From NCBI GenBank assembly GCA_024704765.1, contig JAKMXF010000111.1:1194619-1258618 (forward strand): DNA of 64,000 bases, read 5' to 3'. Made by a program: the position numbers and the translations under genes. Below, piece by piece: positions 57,866 to 64,000 of the stretch; positions within the stretch are counted from its first letter, which is position 1; each line of letters begins with the position of its first letter. The notes below the pieces were generated by a model. That model saw nothing but the letters and a program-made list of their open reading frames with translations. It was not told the DNA's origin and did no database searches. Source of the stretch: Oopsacas minuta (taxonomy: Eukaryota; Porifera; Hexactinellida; Lyssacinosida; Leucopsacidae).

Positions 57866-58967
57866 CTATACCATCTTGTCGTTAACTACATGTTCATATT
57901 TCGGATGTTTATATATTACCGCAAATAATATTGCAAGTATTTGTATTAATACGGAAATCAGTTTATCTTGTATTGAGTTCTTTAGATCTTTGGCCAACTT
58001 CTTATTATAATAACCACTTGCACGCTTCATGACGTGAGGCACATCTGGACTTACATGGTGAATCGTATCCAACGCCAACCAGGAGGGATAATTTAAAAGT
58101 ATTGATCATGAAGTCATGCATGATGAAGTTGCCCATGGGTCATGTATCTTTATAGTAGTGTCCTGCTGGAATCCACGCCCATAGGGGGATGAGGCCAGGG
58201 CCCCCACATGCGGTTTCATCTAGGTTCTCAAGACCATATGGCTAAAACTGAATTTTAATTATTTTCATCGTCTAGACTAGCCATATTGTATTATCATATA
58301 GGTTTTCATACGCCTATAGATATTGCTGAGATTTTTGCGCCTGGAATACCCTGCCCACATATATCTTCCAGGGCACACCATATAAGTACCTACTGATAAT
58401 AATTGGCCAACTAATTTCATACGCATCTTTCAGGGTTTGCCCTCCTAACAGGCCGGGGGCTTACAACGCTTCCCCAGACCCCCAACTAGTACTTGGATTT
58501 CCAGGTTTCAATACCCCCGCCGATATATTTTGTTTATATATCACTAAATATATGTAATGTATAGTTATTTCAGAAATTAGTGATGTGTGGGGATGATTCA
58601 AATATAATAGCTTATAATCATCGTATTTTTTGAGCCAACCCATGGGTACGAGGCCAGTTAGGGCTATTATTCTACCTCGAATTCTTGTGGCCCTACTGAC
58701 AGTTTGACTAGCCCTTACCACCTATTCGCATCTTTGTGTGTCGGTGATGTACTTACACACTACGTTATTCATGGTATACACATAAAAGTTCATAAATCGT
58801 TACCTGTATAAAAAATCTTAGAAAGCAAATTATGTTAGTTTATTAATGAATGAGTGTATAGTATGCAGAGCATGAACCGATAAAAAACATGAACCACAAG
58901 GCAAAACAGTGATTACTCTAAACATGTTTAAAACAGGTTAAGAATCCTTGCTTCAGCGCCCTCTACC
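57866..58967. other. intergenic
   Basis: A locally GC-rich stretch near 58150-58520 (runs such as GAGGCCAGGGCCCCC and CAGGCCGGGGGC) stands out from the AT-rich background. It is probably a transposon remnant. No gene is recognised. Confidence 0.4.
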
Positions 58968-59717
<750 letters not shown>

Positions 59718-61204
59718 TTATATTTTGATAAGCTAATAACGAAAATAATAACAAAAGAATTACTACCAATACAATAGTGGTTACCTATTTATAATAACAG
59801 ATTTTATATAACATTTATTCGTCTTCACGCAATTATAATTTATGTACCTAGATGATTATACGATTTAAAGTTCAAGTAAGGCCTAATATATTCAAACTGT
59901 GTGCCACAATTGTACAAACTAGTGTCTAGTATAAGATGCGTTCTTAATCCAGCACTAATTTTAGTACCTAAAGGATGATCGTATTACACTAGTTCAGTCT
60001 TATGGCCTAAAGTACTATTACATGGTAATAGATTATGATATAGTGTGTATCACTCAATGGTGGTAGAGATAATGAATTGGCATATACCCATGATCAATTC
60101 ATTATATTCATGTGTAATGTGATGAAATCATTCATCATTAATATACTATTTCAGGAGTAGAATCACCATAACATTTCTCAATGTATTAATTTAATAAGAT
60201 ACTATTTAACACTTGACGCAATTAGTTTGGGTTCATTTCCAATGAAAAGAGGAAATTATGAGGTTTAACATTATCTCATATGATATGGATATGTAAGTAC
60301 ACATCATGAATAAGGCTTTCAATGATTCATATAATTATAAGAGGCTAGAATAATGAGAATCCATTCTCCATTTATAGTGGATAGTATAAATTCTGTGATG
60401 ATGTAAGTAGGATTTATTAGGTATATTTATAGGCACACATGTGATGATATATCATAGCAAAAGTAATTATATTTATCTAATTGTGTAGATTAACATTATT
60501 ATAATGAGGTTGTAATTAAAACGTTAAATATCTAGAAGATCACATTATTGTCTTTTGTACTTCTTGCTACGTTTCAAAATCTAGCACAAACCCTACAGAA
60601 TTGAATAATTCGATTCATTATTTACTTCATAGTTTATTAACTTTCGCCTAAGTGTAATAATTAAATTACTTCAACCGTGACCTATGTAGGTCACTCTTCA
60701 GCTTAGTTGTCAAGCCTGACAAATCTGAAGTGAGACTCACATATTTGAACACAATGTCACTTTCGTTTTCACCTTCTCAATGTATATTTTTCTGGGGTTT
60801 TACTACAGTGATTGATAACTATTAGTCATTATTGTGGTGTATATCCTATTAATCATCCATTTCATTCAAAACTATCTAAATTCAAAGATCCTATAAAGAT
60901 CTCACGGGTAGAATTTACAAAAGGTGACAACTATGCTTCAGGAACCATACTCCATGGCTGTTTGCCAGTCAACTCGTACCTATTTTCATCGTCAAGCCGT
61001 CCCAAAATTTTTTGGGCAACTCTTACGCGTACCTATTCTATAACAACAGGCAGTGTTGGTAAAGATTGCAAACTTCGTTTAGAACCATATCGTAATCAAT
61101 TATTTTACGGTGTGACATGAGAACGAATAAAAGTGGAATCTGTTTACATGCGGTCCCATGCTTAATAAATAAATGGATTGAAAATATCTGAACAAAAATT
61201 CCTT
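59718..61204. other. intergenic, very AT-rich
   Basis: No gene is recognised. GTGACCTA and TAGGTCAC form a small stem at 60677-60694. An open + strand stretch at 60812-61120 has no recognisable similarity and may belong to a decayed mobile element. Confidence 0.4.
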
Positions 61205-61830
61205 ATTACCTTAATGTTGCATCTAGGTACCAACACTTTGCACGTGAGAGTAGCTGAAGGATATGGATCCAGTTGCTAAGATTATGTGTCTACGGTGTCC
61301 GATAAAATATCTTTTTATAAGAATCCCGTTGGTAAATGTTCAAAGGAAAGATAGAAATTAAATGTCTTAGGGTCTTCAGGGCGAAGCTGATACCAATGTC
61401 CGTTAGCCGCTTGAGCTAAAGCTGTAGGTGGTGGTAATGATTCTAATGGCATGCTAGGAGTCACTTTCTCAATGAAAACATCATCAACAATTCATTGTGC
61501 GGGACTAAACATTCGGGAACTGGCCTGCTGTTTAACTTCTCTAATTTGAGTACTTTCCAGTGAGACTGACAGATAACTGATGAGAATGTGATCGTGGTCC
61601 TAAAAGCATTATAAGAATGAAGTTAATAGTAGATTATTCATGACAAAAAATTCACCAGGTATAAATGTATTTCCAGTTTGAGAAACTGTAGCCTTGTAAT
61701 TGTTTGGTGGACTTCGTCTAGAACAAGTACATCTTAACATTATTCCTCTAACCTTTATAGTGAAACTGTATCCTCTACAATCAATTAATATTGGCTTTCT
61801 TCTTTGGCTGACGGTATTCACAACTTCATA
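61205..61830 (-). pseudogene. decayed FLYWCH-MULE (Mutator-like) transposase remnant
   Basis: Read on the - strand, the first part resembles a FLYWCH zinc finger (RGYSFTIKV, LRCTCSRR, YKATVSQTGN). After a frame break it continues with VKQQASSRMFSPAQ, then, past a stop, a stretch of Pro/Leu-rich text and RPEDPKTFNFYLSFEHLP. Finally, in another frame, it reads SRAKCWYLDATLR, which matches the W(F/Y)xDATF block that holds the first catalytic Asp of MULE transposases. At least two stops and three frame changes are present, so it is inactive. The downstream part of the transposase is not found. Confidence 0.6.
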
Positions 61831-62042
61831 TACATTCTGTTGATTTTCCGAAGGATTCCGACGAGTTGAAATAGGTACGAGTTGGCTGGCTCTCCCCTAG
61901 TTACTCAGCCAGAGACTCTAACGAATCATTCCAAGATTCGACGAGATAATTAAAAATTAAATATCTGTATTCCATCTTCTGCCTAGATATTATGTGTTGT
62001 TTCAGAATCCGTTAATTCAGGTTGATATCGCTCAATTTGATA

Positions 62043-62874
62043 ATCCATAGCATAAATAAGGCAATGATAGTCCATTGAAATTTAGGACCAGGGACAGCGA
62101 TATATAGCGATGAATTTGCATAGGGCATCCTATTATTGTCTCTAGTATCAAAATGGTACACTTTTACCCGACTAAATGTATTAGTGATATTTAACTACAC
62201 ACAATCAATATCTGCAAAAATTTCAGGACTAAATGACGTCACCAGATTTATCACTCGACAATTATATTACTAAAATGCCCCATTTTGAAGCTCTGTAAAG
62301 TGTGTATTAATGTATCTAAGAATCCAAAATTTTTACGATGGGATTCCAGGCTGTTTGCATACAAAATATCAAAAATTAGTTATTAATGATTGCGGAAAAT
62401 TCTTTGGAGATATCATATCAAATGTACTATTAGGGTATGGGAAGTTGGGTATATACTATTTGTATGTCAGATATTTGGCCATAACGTTGAAAGTTGTCAA
62501 GTTATTGGCGAATATAGGCAAAATGTGTCATCCTGGTCACTACTATAACTCTGAAACGTGCTAACTTTATCATGACAAATTTTAGATATTTTCTATGAAA
62601 ACAGCCTTGAATCCCATGGGAAGAATCGTAGATGCAATAATACACACTTCACAGAGCTTCCAAATAGCATTTTAAGTAATAAAATTGTCGAGCGAGCTAT
62701 CTGGTCATTTCTATGTGTAGTTAAATATCGCTAATACATTTAGTCGGGTAAAGGTGTACCATGATACTATAGAAATAATAGGATTCCCTATGTAAATTCA
62801 TTGCTATATATCGCTGTCCCTGGTCCTAAATTTCAATGGATTATCATTGCCTTAGTGTATAGAATGCTATGGAT
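62043..62874. mobile_element. foldback element with ~300-bp inverted arms
   Basis: Left arm ~62043-62365 and right arm ~62585-62874 are inverted copies. Matching pairs include ATCCATAGCAT with ATGCTATGGAT, GGACCAGGGACAGCGATATA with TATATCGCTGTCCCTGGTCC, ACCCGACTAAATGTATTAG with CTAATACATTTAGTCGGGT, and GAAGCTCTGT with ACAGAGCTTC. The central ~220 bp are unique. The only open stretch (62310-62564) shows no recognisable protein. This is a non-autonomous foldback or long-TIR MITE. Confidence 0.85.
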
Positions 62875-64000
62875 AATGATTCATGAGTAGCTAATAGCTG
62901 CCTTGCTGATACGAACTGATAATATTCAGTTGAACCAAGTTCTAGTAAGTCTATATCATCAGAACGCAACTAATCTATGTATATATTTATGTTTGTATGT
63001 CCAGGATTGATTGAAGAAACTGGAAGACACCCAGGGCTGATTTATGGCATACAGGGGTATTTGGGGCCTGGCTCGGACATGTTCGAGTCTTGGACGTAAA
63101 TTCATACCTATGACGAAATTATGACGTTATTGTCACCTTTTGGAATTTCGAAAAATCACATTATTAACCACTGCTCAGCCAATATATATGTTAGAAGTTT
63201 GAAATTTGAATCACAGGTACCCCTTAATGTGAAAAATGTCCTGACGTCATGATTCTAACTAAAGCTATCTCATCATGGGATTATTACGTCATCATGACTG
63301 TACAAAATAATAAAAATTTCAGATATTCTTAATACCCGAGGCACGAGGTGCGAGATTACTAACCATAAAGGGAAATATCATCTCCAGTGTCATTACAGAA
63401 GGGCATTGAATGTAAATTGGATGGGCCATGGATAACAAAATCTTAAAATTTTAACTATTCTGTGAATTCGAGGCACGTAGTACCGAGTATATTCTGTCGC
63501 TTAGAGACCAATAACACAATAAAATTTACTGTTTAATTAATACTTAAGCTAACCTGGAGCACTAAGCTGTCGTGCAGCGACCTAGCAAGCGAAGCACGCT
63601 AGTAGAAATAAAATTGTAACGTATTCGTATTGTAATGTCGAAAAATTTTAATAGGAAAATATGAACTGAATTGGAGATAATATATAACTAAAAGTGAATA
63701 TATCTATAGCCTACGATAAATCCCAAATAATCACAATTATATGATAAATATGATAACTGATTTACTGCTGCAAGTTATGAAGATTGTTTGAGATCTTCAG
63801 GACAATCTGGTTGATTGAAGGGATGTGCTGCTTTGAATGCCTCATTCTTTTCCAGCTCTTCTACTATTCTACATATTGTTGGATAAGGTTCTACCTCTAC
63901 TTTGAACCTAAACGTAGAAATAATTATGGGGTTAATTCATTTGCAGAATTATTAATTGGATATTTCATATTTTGAAAGACAATTTTGACTCGAAATTACT
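62875..64000. other. repeat-like 3' end of the window
   Basis: A fragment near 62921-62940 (AATATTCAGTTGAACC) resembles the ACCGAATAT repeat family. GAGGCACGAGGTGCGAG (63340) and GAGGCACGTAGTACCGAG (63470) look like two copies of one motif, and several TGACGTCAT-type palindromic sites occur between 63240 and 63300. No gene is supported. Confidence 0.4.

Noticed and set aside
60812-61120. 102-codon + strand open stretch
   Set aside because: There is no recognisable domain; its position next to transposon remnants suggests chance or a mobile-element fragment.

Overview
This is an AT-rich animal nuclear window. GT-AG introns (some only 63 to 81 bp) interrupt most genes. The gene content is metazoan: an axonemal protein (CFAP206), AKAP17A, DAPP1 (SH2 plus PH), a Munc13/BAIAP3-type MUN protein, an LC3, SPCS3, SPTLC1 and TRAF-type zinc-finger proteins. 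Several conserved genes are intronless or nearly so (SPTLC1, eIF1A, DAPP1, an actin-like gene), genes are dense, and one gene appears nested in another's intron. This fits a compact early-branching animal genome. A sponge, perhaps a glass sponge, is my guess; it is inference and not proven by anything here.

Layout. 1-1.4 kb: a dead mariner transposon. 2.0-8.7 kb: CFAP206, AKAP17A and an unnamed 80-residue three-exon gene, all on +. 8.9-10.0 kb: a divergent intronless actin-like gene on - that has lost the nucleotide-site aspartates. 10.3-11.6 kb: an unrecognised gene with a frame break. 12.4-15.2 kb: eIF1A and PPME1. 15.8-36.3 kb: two tandem copies of a ~10.2 kb segment (A, 15761-25899; B, 25895-36282). 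Each copy holds, in order, a + strand multidomain gene, a convergent - strand paralogue, and SPCS3 divergent from that paralogue. 37.8-43.1 kb: a ten-exon MUN-domain gene. 43.7-46.4 kb: a probable two-exon - strand gene with SPTLC1 nested in its intron on +. 47-50.4 kb: two TRAF-zinc-finger paralogues. 52-53 kb: DAPP1. 54.5-57.9 kb: two almost identical four-helix membrane proteins. 59-59.7 kb: LC3. 61-63 kb: a decayed FLYWCH/MULE transposase and a long foldback element. The remaining spacers contain many short inverted-repeat (MITE-like) elements.

The most interesting system is the multidomain family in the duplication. Each member is laid out as SAM, ubiquitin-like 1, ubiquitin-like 2, conserved helical core, vWA, E2/UBC with its cysteine, then U-box. 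A complete protein would carry its own E2 and E3 modules behind a vWA recruitment module and a SAM oligomerisation module. The + and - paralogues are diverged, but both have a 207-nt SAM exon followed by one very long exon. All four copies here carry frame breaks, at different positions in each copy. Either the family decayed independently after duplication, or the duplicated region was imperfectly polished in the assembly; the SPCS3 genes in the same units are intact.

Most other genes are housekeeping (protein phosphatase 2A methylesterase, translation initiation, signal peptidase, sphingolipid synthesis, autophagy) or concern cilia and signalling, with no operon-like logic linking them.
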